A stretch of DNA of 64,000 bases. It comes from JAMHWD01 sp035911135 (GTDB taxonomy: Bacteria > Pseudomonadota > Alphaproteobacteria > Micavibrionales > Micavibrionaceae). The position numbers were made by a program, and so were the translations under genes. This document shows positions 39,072 through 47,698 of this stretch, piece after piece. A model generated the notes under the pieces. It did no database searches, was not told the origin of the DNA, and saw nothing but the letters and a program-made list of their open reading frames with translations. Every line of letters begins with the position of its first letter. Within the stretch, counting starts at the first letter, position 1. The DNA lies in the NCBI GenBank assembly GCA_035911135.1, contig JAMHWD010000040.1, positions 27,273 through 91,272 of the forward strand. The letters run 5' to 3'.

Positions 39072-40361
39072 CTAGCCCCTCGGCAGACAAAAAAGCGCCG
39101 CCAGTTCCACATGAGCTGACCAGATAAACTGATCAATCAGACGCAAGCGCTCCAGCGTATAACCGCCCTCTATCAGGGTCTGTGCATCACGCATAAAGCT
39201 GGCTGGGTTGCAGGATATATATATGATATTGGGCATCTCGGCGCTGGCGGCCATCGCCTCGCATTGCGATTTGGCGCCGGCACGGGGCGGATCCAGAAGC
39301 ACGAACTGATAATTTTTTAATTCTGCCGCTTGCAACGGTTGCTTGAATAAATTACGCGCAAAAGCATGTGCATGTCCTGATTTTTTCAAGGCTTCCACCG
39401 CGGCCCTGTCCCCCTCAAACGCGTCCACGCGGGTAGCAAATCCACGCATCAAGCCGGTAAATGTCCCGCATCCCGCAAAGAGATCCGCAGCACGGCTCAG
39501 CGGGCTTTCCACCGCAAGGCCCTTTAGATAATCCGCCGCCGCCGCACAAAGCGCATCCTGCCCCGCTACGGAGGGCTGCAAGAAGGCCAGCGGCGGCAAT
39601 TCCACGCGTAAATCCCCCATCATGACAAATGGCTTTTGAGCTTCGACCAGCATTTCCGGGGCATCTGTTTCACGGGCACGCCAGCCAAATCTGGCAACAA
39701 GTCCTTCCCTTGCCATAGCACCCGCGGCGTCCAGAACATTATAATCAGGCTGCCCATTTGCGGAGGATAAAGGCGCCGTCAGCACCGCATCAAATCCGGC
39801 TGCCGTTTTTTGCAAAAAAAGATCCCCCGATGCACCATCTTTCATCATAACCAGCAAATGCGAGGCCATAGCATCACGCACATGCATCAGATCTGCATCC
39901 ATCACCAGACAGGATTGCACATCAACAATCTGGTGAGAATGACGACGATGAAAACCAATACTCAGGCGCTTGCCGCTTTTTCGCAGGGCAAAACTCGCGC
40001 GCCTTCGCGTCGCCTGGGGGATAAAGACAGGATCGTCCCAATGTACAGGGTGAATTTTCTTTTGCGCCAGCAATGCCTGAAAGCTCTTAATTTTCCAATC
40101 GCGATAGGCCGTTTGCTGCATATGCTGAAGCGCGCAGCCGCCGCAATCTGCATAATGTCCACATGGCGGATCCTGACGGTCGGCAGAGGCCTCCAGCACA
40201 TGAATAATACGCCCGCGCAGAACCTTGTCCTTGCCACGCTCCAGCACAGCCTCGACCTTTTCACCCGGCAAGGCACAATCTACATAAACGCTCTCGCCAT
40301 CGTAATCGGCCAGCCCATCACCTTGCGCGCCCAGTTTGTAAATATTTAATGTGGCTCTCAC
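39072..40361 (-). CDS. RNA (uracil-5-)-methyltransferase, RumA/RlmD-like
   Basis: The 429-residue product has an N-terminal TRAM domain (INIYKLGAQGDGLADYDGES-like). A CGHYADCGGCALQH Fe-S cluster motif follows. The SAM domain has AADLFAGCGTFTGLMRG, then LLDPPRAGAK. The catalytic Cys lies in YISCNPASFMRDAQTL. These match class-I RNA uracil-C5 methyltransferases that modify 23S rRNA. The precise position methylated (m5U1939 or m5U747) is not determinable here. The gene is divergent from thiO with no gap for a promoter on the thiO side, so the two may share control sequences. Confidence 0.88.
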   Translation of the reverse strand: MRATLNIYKLGAQGDGLADYDGESVYVDCALPGEKVEAVLERGKDKVLRGRIIHVLEASADRQDPPCGHYADCGGCALQHMQQTAYRDWKIKSFQALLAQKKIHPVHWDDPVFIPQATRRRASFALRKSGKRLSIGFHRRHSHQIVDVQSCLVMDADLMHVRDAMASHLLVMMKDGASGDLFLQKTAAGFDAVLTAPLSSANGQPDYNVLDAAGAMAREGLVARFGWRARETDAPEMLVEAQKPFVMMGDLRVELPPLAFLQPSVAGQDALCAAAADYLKGLAVESPLSRAADLFAGCGTFTGLMRGFATRVDAFEGDRAAVEALKKSGHAHAFARNLFKQPLQAAELKNYQFVLLDPPRAGAKSQCEAMAASAEMPNIIYISCNPASFMRDAQTLIEGGYTLERLRLIDQFIWSAHVELAALFCLPRG

Positions 40362-40436
40362 TTGGGTTTATCCATGAAAAACGCGAAAATTAAGGCTTTT
40401 TATATGCCCTTATCCTGTGATAAAACCACATTTATC

Positions 40437-41498
40437 ATGGAAAAAACAGGCAAGAGCCAGAAAATTGCAGTTCTGGGGGCCGGCATTACCGGCCTGATGA
40501 TAGCGTATAATTTACGCGCCCAGGGCCATGATATCTGCATATATGACCCTGACGGCCTGCCACCCTCCAATCAAAACGCCAGCGCCAAAGCCGGCGGGAT
40601 GCTCGCCCCCTATAGCGAGATCGAGCATATGAGCGGCCGCTGGGTCTCAGCCGGGCTGGAGAGCATAAATTTCTGGCGCGGCCTGCCTGCCCATGAAACC
40701 GGGTTTAACAACCAAGGCAGCCTGCTGATTGCCCATGATGCCGATCACTATATTCTCGATCGATTCACGGATCATCTGCGCCATCAGGATGATCAATCAT
40801 TTACGGCTATCAGACCGGAGGAACTTGAACCTGCCCTGCAGGATCGTTTTACACAAGGCGCCTTTCTGAAAAGCGAAGCGCATCTCATCCCATCGGCAGC
40901 GTTATCTTTTCTGGCGCGATCATTCACCTCAAACATCAAAGAAATTGCCACGAAACCCCAAGACCTGAACAAGGATTTCGACTGGGTGATTGATTGCCGC
41001 GGCATGGGAGCAGCCCCAGAAATGGCCCTGCCCTTGTTACGCGGGGTCAAGGGTGAGATGGCAATTGTCCGCAACCCGGAATTTACCCTGAACCGCCCGG
41101 TACGCTTGATGCATCCGCGCTATCCGCTTTATATCGTACCGCGCCCTGATCACATATTCATGATCGGCGCGACCATCATTGAAAGCGAGCAAGATGAGAG
41201 CGTGAGCCTGCGATCCGCCATGGAGCTGATGAGCGCGCTTTATACCCTGCACCCCAGCTTCGCACAGGCTCAATTGATCGAATTCTCAGCCGGCATTCGC
41301 CCCAGTTATATTGACAATCTGCCGCGTATTTCTGTGCAGGACAACATCATTGCTGCCAATGGTATGTTTCGCCATGGATTTTTACTTTCGCCGATAATGG
41401 CGCAGAGCATAAGCGATCATATCGCTGGACAAACCCATCAATATTGGGATCTATTCATACATGGACATGATAAGCATAACCATCAACGGGCAGCGTAA
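40437..41498 (+). CDS. thiO: FAD-dependent glycine oxidase, ThiO-like
   Basis: The product has the FAD-binding IAVLGAGITGLMIAYNLRAQ motif near its start, which argues for the ATG at 40437; an upstream extension of up to 25 codons is possible. Further features are SAKAGGMLAPYSEIEHMSGR, then RPEELEPALQ and GVKGEMAIVRN, ending with NRPVRLMHPRYPLYIVPRPD and GMFRHGFLLSPIMAQS, as in ThiO. It oxidises glycine to dehydroglycine for thiazole synthesis. The next gene, thiS, starts 37 bases before its stop in another frame, so they overlap. No TPP riboswitch was recognised upstream. Confidence 0.9.
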   Translation: MEKTGKSQKIAVLGAGITGLMIAYNLRAQGHDICIYDPDGLPPSNQNASAKAGGMLAPYSEIEHMSGRWVSAGLESINFWRGLPAHETGFNNQGSLLIAHDADHYILDRFTDHLRHQDDQSFTAIRPEELEPALQDRFTQGAFLKSEAHLIPSAALSFLARSFTSNIKEIATKPQDLNKDFDWVIDCRGMGAAPEMALPLLRGVKGEMAIVRNPEFTLNRPVRLMHPRYPLYIVPRPDHIFMIGATIIESEQDESVSLRSAMELMSALYTLHPSFAQAQLIEFSAGIRPSYIDNLPRISVQDNIIAANGMFRHGFLLSPIMAQSISDHIAGQTHQYWDLFIHGHDKHNHQRAA

Positions 41499-41670
41499 GA
41501 ATTTCAACGCCCCGCTTAATCTCTATGATGTGCTGGAACAGGAAGACCTGATCGGCATGATGATCGCCGTGGCCCGCAACAATGCAATCGTGCCGCGCGC
41601 GCACTGGCCGGATACCGCCATGAATGATGGCGACCTGATTGAAATTGTCGCCCCCATGCAGGGGGGATGA
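41461..41670 (+). CDS. thiS: Sulfur carrier protein ThiS
   Basis: The 69-residue protein has the ubiquitin-like fold pattern: MISITINGQRKNFNAPLNLY, then DVLEQEDLIGMMIAVARNNA, then DGDLIEIVAPMQGG with the essential C-terminal Gly-Gly. It carries sulfur as a thiocarboxylate to ThiG. Starts at 41461 or 41467 are both possible. It overlaps the end of thiO by 38 bases and is followed after 15 bases by an unknown gene. The usual length of ThiS is about 65-70 residues. Confidence 0.95.
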   Translation: MDMISITINGQRKNFNAPLNLYDVLEQEDLIGMMIAVARNNAIVPRAHWPDTAMNDGDLIEIVAPMQGG

Positions 41671-41685
41671 ACACAGTTGACATAA

Positions 41686-42090
41686 ATGGAAAGCGCTCTT
41701 AGTATCCACTCCATGAACGCAGCACTCAAGATAGATTTTGCCCATCAATCCGCATCAACCGATGGTACGGATGGTAACGGCCATAACGGTACTTTTGCAC
41801 AAAGCGTCCTATACCCTGCGCGAGAAGGGCGCACGCGGGAGGAAGAAATAGCAAACGCCGCACAAATGACGTTGGAGATCGCCAGGGAGCAGCTTCAAAA
41901 AGCCTATACGACATCCCGCACAGGCCGCGTTTATGATTTGCATGTCAGGCTGCAATATTCGGATGATGGCGGCGATGCCGAGATTGTCGTTACTTGCGCG
42001 AATTCGCTCGATCAGGTCGTTCGCAAAATAAAGACGGAGCTTCTGAAGCAACAGCAGGAATGGACGTTCGGAACACCGGATCCCGTATAA
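41686..42090 (+). CDS. Unknown protein inside the thiazole operon (134 aa)
   Basis: This 134-residue protein lies between thiS and thiG in the same direction with short gaps (15 and 43 bases). The N-terminal 50 residues are polar and His/Gly/Asn-rich. The rest reads as helix-strand-helix: ANAAQMTLEIAREQLQKAYT, then VYDLHVRLQYSDDGGDAEIV and VTCANSLDQVVRKIKTELLK. A start at 41716 (MNAALKIDF) is possible. No thiamine enzyme is recognised in it. Its position argues for a link to thiazole synthesis, but it could also be unrelated. Confidence 0.6.
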   Translation: MESALSIHSMNAALKIDFAHQSASTDGTDGNGHNGTFAQSVLYPAREGRTREEEIANAAQMTLEIAREQLQKAYTTSRTGRVYDLHVRLQYSDDGGDAEIVVTCANSLDQVVRKIKTELLKQQQEWTFGTPDPV

Positions 42091-42133
42091 TTTTGCGCGA
42101 CATCGGGGCCGCGTTTCTATATTGTTTTCCCTT

Positions 42134-42925
42134 ATGAAAGAAGATGTACTGGTCATTGATGACGTTGCGCTCCAATCCCGCCTGTTTTTGGGAACCGCGG
42201 GCTACCCTTCTCCCGATGCGCTCTCCCGCAGTATAGAGGCCTCAAAACCCGGCCTCCTGACCGTATCACTGCGCCGGGAAAGTGCTGCTGGCAAGGGTCA
42301 GAAATTCTGGGAGATTATCAAAGGATTTAATATCCCCATTCTGCCCAATACCGCCGGATGCCATGATGTCGGCGAAGCCGTCATAACAGCGGAAATGGCG
42401 CGGGAAGTCTTTGGCACAAACTGGATCAAACTGGAAGTTATCGGCGATGATTACACGCTCCAGCCCGATCCGTTCAAATTGCTGGAGGCAACCTCCACAC
42501 TGATTGCCAAGGGATTCAAAGTTTTTCCTTATATGACCGATGATCTGGTACTGGCCGAACGCCTGGCGGCGGCAGGATGCGATATTCTCATGCCATGGGG
42601 CTCGCCCATCGGATCGGGGCGCGGTTTGAACAACCCTTATGCGCTGAAACAAATTCGCGATCGTATGGCCGATAAGATACTGGTCATTGATGCCGGGATT
42701 GGCGCGCCTTCCCATGCAGCGGCCGCGATGGAGATGGGATATGATGCGGTGCTGCTCAATACCGCCGTGTCCAAATCCGGCGATCCGGCAGCCATGGCGC
42801 ACGCCTTTGCAAGTGCCATCGAAGCCGGCAGACTGGCTTATAAATCCGGCATTATCAAAGCACAAGATTCCGCCATCGCCTCTACGCCGCTGATCGATAA
42901 ACCGCTCTGGCATCAGATATCATGA
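42134..42925 (+). CDS. thiG: Thiazole synthase ThiG
   Basis: The start at 42134 gives MKEDVLVIDDVALQSRLFLG. The frame extends four codons up to 42122 but without a clear site. The product matches ThiG with GTAGYPSPDALSRSIEAS, then EVIGDDYTLQPDPFKLLEAT, then MPWGSPIGSGRGLNNPYALK and VIDAGIGAPSHAAAAMEMGY near the end. The enzyme condenses dehydroglycine, deoxyxylulose phosphate and ThiS-thiocarboxylate to the thiazole ring. The Lys that forms the Schiff base lies in the IKLEV segment. The stop overlaps the thiF start by 4 bases (ATGA). Confidence 0.95.
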   Translation: MKEDVLVIDDVALQSRLFLGTAGYPSPDALSRSIEASKPGLLTVSLRRESAAGKGQKFWEIIKGFNIPILPNTAGCHDVGEAVITAEMAREVFGTNWIKLEVIGDDYTLQPDPFKLLEATSTLIAKGFKVFPYMTDDLVLAERLAAAGCDILMPWGSPIGSGRGLNNPYALKQIRDRMADKILVIDAGIGAPSHAAAAMEMGYDAVLLNTAVSKSGDPAAMAHAFASAIEAGRLAYKSGIIKAQDSAIASTPLIDKPLWHQIS

Positions 42926-43971
42926 GCAACCCAGACACTGGCCGCTATATTCGCCATCTCTCCCTGCCTGATTTTGATCTGGGGCATCAGGATCGCCTTG
43001 CCAAGGCGCATGTGCTTGTTATTGGCGCAGGCGGTCTGGGCGCGGCGGCGCTTCCCTATCTCGCCGGGGCTGGCATAGGCCAGATTACCATCGCAGATCA
43101 TGACAATATCTCCGTCCATAATCTGCACCGCCAGACAATTTACAAGACATCCCAAGCCGACCAATCAAAGGCCGAGCTGGCTGCCAATTATATCCGCGCG
43201 CTTAATCCCGGCATTACAGCCGAAGCCATGACAAGCCGCATTGACGAAAAATTTGATCCTGCGGCACTGGGCGTAACGCTGTTGATGGATGGGTCCGATA
43301 ATTTTGAGACCAAGGCCGCACTCAATACCATGGCCATCCGCGCCCACATCCCCCTGATTACCGCCAGCGTTAATCAATATAAGGGCCAATGCGGAATATT
43401 TGCCGGGCATCTGGCGGATGCACCCTGCTATGCCTGCCTGTTCCCTGCCTTTCCGCAAGATGCCAGAAACTGCAATGAGGCCGGGGTTTTGGGCACAGCT
43501 GCCGGATTAACGGGGATGTATCAGGCGCATCTGGCGCTGATGTTTCTGGCCGGGTATGCCGAGGCACAGCCCGGATTATGGCTGGAATGTGATTTCAAGA
43601 CCATGCGTTTGCAAAAATTATCGGTTCCCAAGGATCATGCCTGCGCGGCCTGCACAGGAAAGCAACACACTCAAACACCCATCCCAAAAAAAGAACCCAT
43701 TATGATTGAAATACTGACCTATGATGCCCTGAAGAATAAGAATGCCTTGATTATCGACGTCCGCACTGCCGCGGAGATCGCCGATGATCCTATTGCAGAC
43801 GCCGTTCACATCGAAATGTCGGAAATCCCGCATCGCCACGGCGAATTACCGCAGGATAAATTGCTGGCCTTTGTCTGTGCCGGAAACATCCGCAGCATGA
43901 AAGTCGCGCAGTACCTGCAAGGCGCTCTGGGATATCAGAACGTTTGTGTTTTGGATAAATTCTCGATCTGA
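42922..43971 (+). CDS. thiF: ThiF/MoeB adenylyltransferase fused to a rhodanese domain
   Basis: Residues 1-250 are an E1-like adenylyltransferase: VLVIGAGGLGAAALPYLAGA, then ITIADHDNISVHNLHRQTIY, then VTLLMDGSDNFETK. Zinc cysteines are in APCYACLFP and HACAACTGK. Residues about 255-349 are a rhodanese domain with IIDVRTAAEI and the catalytic Cys in FVCAGNIRSMKVAQYLQG. The fusion adenylates ThiS and delivers sulfur to it, so one protein covers activation and transfer. The fusion form is common in MoeB/ThiF homologues. It completes the visible thiazole operon; thiC, thiD and thiE are not in the window. Confidence 0.92.
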   Translation: MSNPDTGRYIRHLSLPDFDLGHQDRLAKAHVLVIGAGGLGAAALPYLAGAGIGQITIADHDNISVHNLHRQTIYKTSQADQSKAELAANYIRALNPGITAEAMTSRIDEKFDPAALGVTLLMDGSDNFETKAALNTMAIRAHIPLITASVNQYKGQCGIFAGHLADAPCYACLFPAFPQDARNCNEAGVLGTAAGLTGMYQAHLALMFLAGYAEAQPGLWLECDFKTMRLQKLSVPKDHACAACTGKQHTQTPIPKKEPIMIEILTYDALKNKNALIIDVRTAAEIADDPIADAVHIEMSEIPHRHGELPQDKLLAFVCAGNIRSMKVAQYLQGALGYQNVCVLDKFSI

Positions 43972-43982
43972 AGAATTAAGCC

Positions 43983-44522
43983 TTACGCAGCCTTCTGGGA
44001 CTTGGCGCGCTCAATACCATCCAGAATCATTTGCTTGGCGACATCTGCGCCCTTCCAGCCCAAAGTCTTGGACCATTTGCCTTTTTCCAGATCCTTGTAA
44101 TGCGTAAAGAAATGCTCGATCGCCTGACGGTTAATCTCGCGCAGATCGGTAAAATCCTGAACATCACCGTGATAGGGGTGAACATGCTGCGCAGGAACGG
44201 CGATAATTTTCTCATCAGTGCCTTTATCATCTTCCATCAGCAAAACCCCAACCGGACGCACTGACATCAACGCACCAGCCATAACAGGCGTGCGGCCCAC
44301 GGCCAGAACATCAACAGGGTCACCATCCCCCGAAAGCGTATGTGGGATAAAACCGTAATTACCGGGATAGAACATCGAAGTATGCAAAAAGCGATCAACC
44401 ATCATAATGCCGCTTTCCTTATCCAGCTCATATTTCACCGGAACCCCGCCCATGGGATTTTCAACGATCATGTTGACTTCATGTGGGACGTTTTCGCCGA
44501 TTTTGATTTTTGAGAGATTCAT
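43983..44522 (-). CDS. ppa: Inorganic pyrophosphatase
   Basis: The 179-residue protein is a family-I soluble pyrophosphatase: VNMIVENPMGGVPVKYELDK, then MFYPGNYGFIPHTLSGDGDP, then VDVLAVGRTPVMAGALMSVR and the acidic metal site DDKGTDEKI. It splits pyrophosphate to drive biosynthesis, and needs magnesium. Length is normal for bacterial enzymes. It is convergent with thiF, separated by 11 bases, so the terminators must overlap. A C-terminal charged tail (GIERAKSQKAA) is present. Confidence 0.96.
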   Translation of the reverse strand: MNLSKIKIGENVPHEVNMIVENPMGGVPVKYELDKESGIMMVDRFLHTSMFYPGNYGFIPHTLSGDGDPVDVLAVGRTPVMAGALMSVRPVGVLLMEDDKGTDEKIIAVPAQHVHPYHGDVQDFTDLREINRQAIEHFFTHYKDLEKGKWSKTLGWKGADVAKQMILDGIERAKSQKAA

Positions 44523-44610
44523 GACTGGGCTTTCCGTAAGGCTGTTCGTTAATACGCGGGTTATTCATGCCGCGCCTTGCGGTATTTTTCAAGTTTTATT
44601 TGCAGCGCAC

Positions 44611-44638
44611 AAAAAAAGCGGCCCGTAAATGGCCGCTT
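44611..44638 (-). terminator. Terminator after the 37-residue gene
   Basis: On the minus strand AAGCGGCC and GGCCGCTT form an 8-bp stem with a 7-base loop, followed by TTTTTTT. It ends the unit that contains the small gene at 44677-44790. Confidence 0.85.
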
Positions 44639-44676
44639 CCTGTTGGAATATATCAATAGAGTGGTCAATAGATGGC

Positions 44677-44790
44677 TCAGAGAGCCTCCTCAGCTTCACC
44701 GGCATTATCATTAACGGCGGTTGAAGGTTTACGCTCGACTTTTTGCGGGATAAACATTACGCCGCCTGACGCAGTTGCACATGCTTTCAT
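44677..44790 (-). CDS. Putative small protein (37 aa)
   Basis: A frame of 37 codons, MKACATASGGVMFIPQKVER onward, ends in GEAEEAL. It starts at an ATG with AGGAGG seven bases upstream, one of the strongest sites in the region. An intrinsic terminator follows 38 bases after the stop, so it forms a tidy single-gene unit. An alternative ATG two codons earlier is too close to the ribosome site. It has a short hydrophobic start, one Cys, and an acidic end. No family is recognised. Being short, it could be chance, but the ribosome site and terminator argue for a real gene. Confidence 0.5.
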   Translation of the reverse strand: MKACATASGGVMFIPQKVERKPSTAVNDNAGEAEEAL

Positions 44791-44906
44791 GATCATTCCT
44801 CCTGTTACGGTTGTCCGAGGACTATATCTCAAAACAGGGGGGTCTTACAAAAAAATCTTGTTTTGCAAAGCACAAAAAACAAGGCAAATCAATACTTACA
44901 AGACGA

Positions 44907-45539
44907 TCATTGTACAGGTTCGAATGTCTTCATATCCGCATCCGCCTGCAGAAAACGTAAGTATTCTGAAACCTCTTTCAGGTTGGGGCGTATCTTGGGA
45001 TCACTATCAAAAAATTTGCCGGCGATCATGCCATCCGGCTGTATGATATAGACTGCCGGGTACGGCACGCCGTAATAGCTGGTCCCCTTCACGTAGTCGG
45101 CATTAAAAATGCCAAATGACTTTATGATCTTGGAATCTTTGTCGGAAATCAGGAAGTAAGGAAAATCATATTTTTCCGAGAAACGCTTTAACAGGCGCGG
45201 TGATTCATAGCTAACCACAACAACGCTATAGCCCATATTGGTAATCATCGCGCCGCTACGGGATACTTCTTCCAGTTGGAAAATGCAATGCGGCGACCAT
45301 TCCAGCGACCGTACAAAATACACGACCATGCCTTTGCGGCCATAAAGGGTGCTGAGTTCAATGGGCCGCCCTAAATGATCGACACCCGAAAGGCCTGCGG
45401 GCATCTTATTGCCAACCGCCAGACCATAAACGGGCTTTTCCTCCTTGGGCATCAGGAGTTTGTTATCCTGAGCAACCGCGCCATACGAAAATGTGATGGC
45501 TGCCATGAACAAAAAATGAGCTAAAATCAAAAACCGCAT
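44907..45539 (-). CDS. Exported peroxiredoxin/AhpC-like protein (210 aa)
   Basis: The start at 45539 gives MRFLILAHFLFMAAITFSYG, a signal peptide; the frame runs eleven codons further but that part is polar. The mature protein has a thioredoxin-like fold: STLYGRKGMVVYFVRSLEWS followed by PHCIFQLEEVSR, then GYSVVVVSYESPRLLKRF and YPAVYIIQPDGMIAGKFFDS. The reactive Cys would be the one in SPHC; the usual Pro-x-x-x-Thr/Ser-x-x-Cys is altered, so peroxidase activity is uncertain. Only one Cys is conserved in the fold. A periplasmic redox role is likely. Confidence 0.72.
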   Translation of the reverse strand: MRFLILAHFLFMAAITFSYGAVAQDNKLLMPKEEKPVYGLAVGNKMPAGLSGVDHLGRPIELSTLYGRKGMVVYFVRSLEWSPHCIFQLEEVSRSGAMITNMGYSVVVVSYESPRLLKRFSEKYDFPYFLISDKDSKIIKSFGIFNADYVKGTSYYGVPYPAVYIIQPDGMIAGKFFDSDPKIRPNLKEVSEYLRFLQADADMKTFEPVQ

Positions 45540-45651
45540 TTGAACCTTGAAATCATTTTGTGCTTCTATCATTCCAGAATAACATTTTTAGCAGGTAATA
45601 GCACCCCTTCTTGATCGCTTTTTACCGTAACAAGCGCATAATGGCGACAAT

Positions 45652-46881
45652 ATGATAAATAAAGACTTCAAACAGACATTACTCCTCGCCTGGCCATTGT
45701 TTCTGGGCCTGTCCATGATTATGACCGGCAATGGCCTGCAAGGCACGCTTTTGGGCCTCAAAGCCACTTATGTAGGCTTCTCCGCATCGACAACCGGTAT
45801 TGTCATGTCGATGTATTATGTCGGTTTTCTGGTTGGCTGTTATGTCGTGCCCAAAATGATTTCATCAGTTGGCCATATCCGGGTTTTTGCATCCCTGGCC
45901 TCGATTGCCTCTACAACCATACTCATGCACGGCGTTTTTCTGGATCCCTGGCTTTGGGGCGTGGTGCGCATTCTAAGCGGTATCAGCTTTGCCGGCCTGT
46001 TTATCGTCGCGGAAAGCTGGCTGAACAGCATCGCGACAAATGCGCTGCGCGCGCAGGTTTTCGGCTTCTATCTTTTCGTCCTGCATAGCGGCCATTTCAT
46101 CGGACAGTTCCTGGTGAATATCGGCACGCTGGAGAGCATGGGATTATTCGTGCTGGTATCGGTGCTGATTTCCCTTTCCATGCTTCCCCTGACGCTGGTC
46201 AATAATCCGGCGCCGGGCTATACTGCACCGGAAAAACTCCCCTTGCGTGAGCTGATTAAAAGCTCACCCCTTTCCCTCTCCAGCGTCTTTGTCTCCGGTT
46301 TTTGCTCCGGTACAATATTTGGAATCGGGGCGGTTTACACGGCCCATATCGGGTATAGCCGGGTGGATACCTCCATTTTCATGGCCACCTATATTCTGGG
46401 CAGCGCCCTGATCCCGCTGAGTATTGGATGGATTTCGGACAAGATCGACCGGCGGAAGGCCTTGATTGTCCTTAGCCTTGGAGCCGCGCTGAGCGCCTTT
46501 GCCGTTCCGATTTCTCCCATACAGTTTCCTTTTATCTTCCTGCTGGGTGGGCTGATCACATCCATCTATAGCATTGGCCTTGCCTATATGAATGATTCCT
46601 TGCGCCCCGGTCAGGCGGTTTCAGCCTCAACATCGCTGATATTGCTGAACGGTCTGGGCGCGACCATGGGGCCGTTGATATCGGGCTTCCTGATGGATTA
46701 TATCGCCCCCACAGCCTTCTTTTACGGCTTTAGCATTATTCTGCTTTGCTTGTGCGCTTTTGGAATATACCGCGCGCAAGTTGGCCGAAAAATTATTATC
46801 GCAGAACAAACCGCCTACACCCCCATCCCACCACGCGCCAGCCCTACCATCATGCAGGTCAAACAAGGCGAGGATGAATAA
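45652..46881 (+). CDS. MFS transporter, YcaD-like
   Basis: The 409-residue product has twelve hydrophobic segments in two sets of six. It opens FKQTLLLAWPLFLGLSMIMT and includes VGFLVGCYVVPKMISSVGHI, the loop-2 region, then LSGISFAGLFIVAESWLNSI, typical of the YcaD/sugar-efflux branch, and SIGWISDKIDRRKALIVLSL in the loop-8 region. The substrate is unknown. A polar C-terminal tail (PPRASPTIMQVKQGEDE) follows the last helix. It ends just before a bidirectional terminator shared with the cold-shock gene. Confidence 0.88.
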   Translation: MINKDFKQTLLLAWPLFLGLSMIMTGNGLQGTLLGLKATYVGFSASTTGIVMSMYYVGFLVGCYVVPKMISSVGHIRVFASLASIASTTILMHGVFLDPWLWGVVRILSGISFAGLFIVAESWLNSIATNALRAQVFGFYLFVLHSGHFIGQFLVNIGTLESMGLFVLVSVLISLSMLPLTLVNNPAPGYTAPEKLPLRELIKSSPLSLSSVFVSGFCSGTIFGIGAVYTAHIGYSRVDTSIFMATYILGSALIPLSIGWISDKIDRRKALIVLSLGAALSAFAVPISPIQFPFIFLLGGLITSIYSIGLAYMNDSLRPGQAVSASTSLILLNGLGATMGPLISGFLMDYIAPTAFFYGFSIILLCLCAFGIYRAQVGRKIIIAEQTAYTPIPPRASPTIMQVKQGEDE

Positions 46882-46900
46882 AGTAACGCAGGGCCATGAA

Positions 46901-46928
46901 AAAAGCCGCCCGGTTAAAGGCGGCTTTT
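46901..46928. terminator. Bidirectional terminator
   Basis: AAAAGCCGCC and GGCGGCTTTT form a 10-bp perfect stem with an 8-base loop, giving T runs on both strands. It serves the MFS gene on the plus strand and the cold-shock gene on the minus strand. Confidence 0.9.
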
Positions 46929-46953
46929 GGAACTGGAAAAATTCCTTAATAAA

Positions 46954-47163
46954 TTAGCCAACAACTTTCAGGTTGCCAGCAGCAGCCTTGCCGCGGTTTT
47001 CCTGAATTTCGTATTCGACTTTCTGGCCTTCGTTCAGGGATTTCAAGCCGGCCTTTTCAACCGCGCTGATGTGAACGAACACATCACTGCCGCCGTTACC
47101 GGGCGTGATGAATCCATATCCTTTTGTTGGATTAAACCATTTTACTGTGCCTACATCGGCCAT
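46954..47163 (-). CDS. Cold-shock protein, CspA family
   Basis: The 69-residue product is a single cold-shock domain with the RNP1 motif KGYGFITP and the RNP2 motif VFVHISAV. The start is MADVGTVKWFNPT. It binds single-stranded RNA or DNA as a chaperone. Length and motifs are fully normal. The ribosome site AAGGAGCAGTACAA precedes the ATG. A leader of about 100 bases upstream is AT-rich and could carry a cold-responsive element, but this is not tested. It ends before the terminator shared with the MFS gene. Confidence 0.97.
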   Translation of the reverse strand: MADVGTVKWFNPTKGYGFITPGNGGSDVFVHISAVEKAGLKSLNEGQKVEYEIQENRGKAAAGNLKVVG

Positions 47164-47305
47164 TTGTACTGCTCCTTAAAAATAATGTAACAATCTTAAA
47201 CTCTGATTGTTAATCGGAGCCTTAAGAATTCAGCCTCGCAATATACAAGCAAATTCTTCCCCGATCAATGAGAATGTAATGCAACTGAAATGAAATTTCG
47301 TAAAA

Positions 47306-47632
47306 TCAGCTTATATAGATAATATAAGGCTCTGCCTGGCCTGCGGCCTGAGGAACCACATCCAGACTATCTGTGGCCGTTACACCCGCAAATTGTCTTT
47401 CCGTTTTATTCTTCACGCGCTCAATGACCTCTGCATAGTTTTGGTCACTCGTTGCCTGAATATCCAAAACAGCCCGGCCATGCAGGGTTTTCAGCTCTTC
47501 GCGGGCATCATCGCCCATAACATGGCAAGCCTGAACATAGCGCAGAACCGATTCAAGACCGCGCTCATTGGACGAGGCCATCAGAAAAATGCGGCGGACA
47601 GGGATATCGCGGCTGTGCTGGGGGTTCGACAT
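47306..47632 (-). CDS. Unknown protein (108 aa)
   Basis: This 108-residue protein has no signal peptide or membrane segment. Its N-terminus is basic (RDIPVRRIFLMASSNERGLE), then SVLRYVQACHVMGDDAREEL, then NYAEVIERVKNKTERQFAGV, ending in a short hydrophobic strand (EPYIIYIS). The frame is the only sensible one in this gap and an AAAAGGATCATAG element precedes the start. No family is recognised. It is divergent from rlmJ by about 66 bases, where both promoters must lie. Confidence 0.6.
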   Translation of the reverse strand: MSNPQHSRDIPVRRIFLMASSNERGLESVLRYVQACHVMGDDAREELKTLHGRAVLDIQATSDQNYAEVIERVKNKTERQFAGVTATDSLDVVPQAAGQAEPYIIYIS

Positions 47633-47698
47633 GGTCTATGATCCTTTTGTTATTTTGGGGCATTTAAGACCCATTCATACAATATGTCAATATAAAAC

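Noticed and set aside
40362..40436. TPP riboswitch before thiO
   Set aside because: The gap between the divergent methyltransferase start and thiO is only about 75 bases and has no THI-box-like CTGAGA element.
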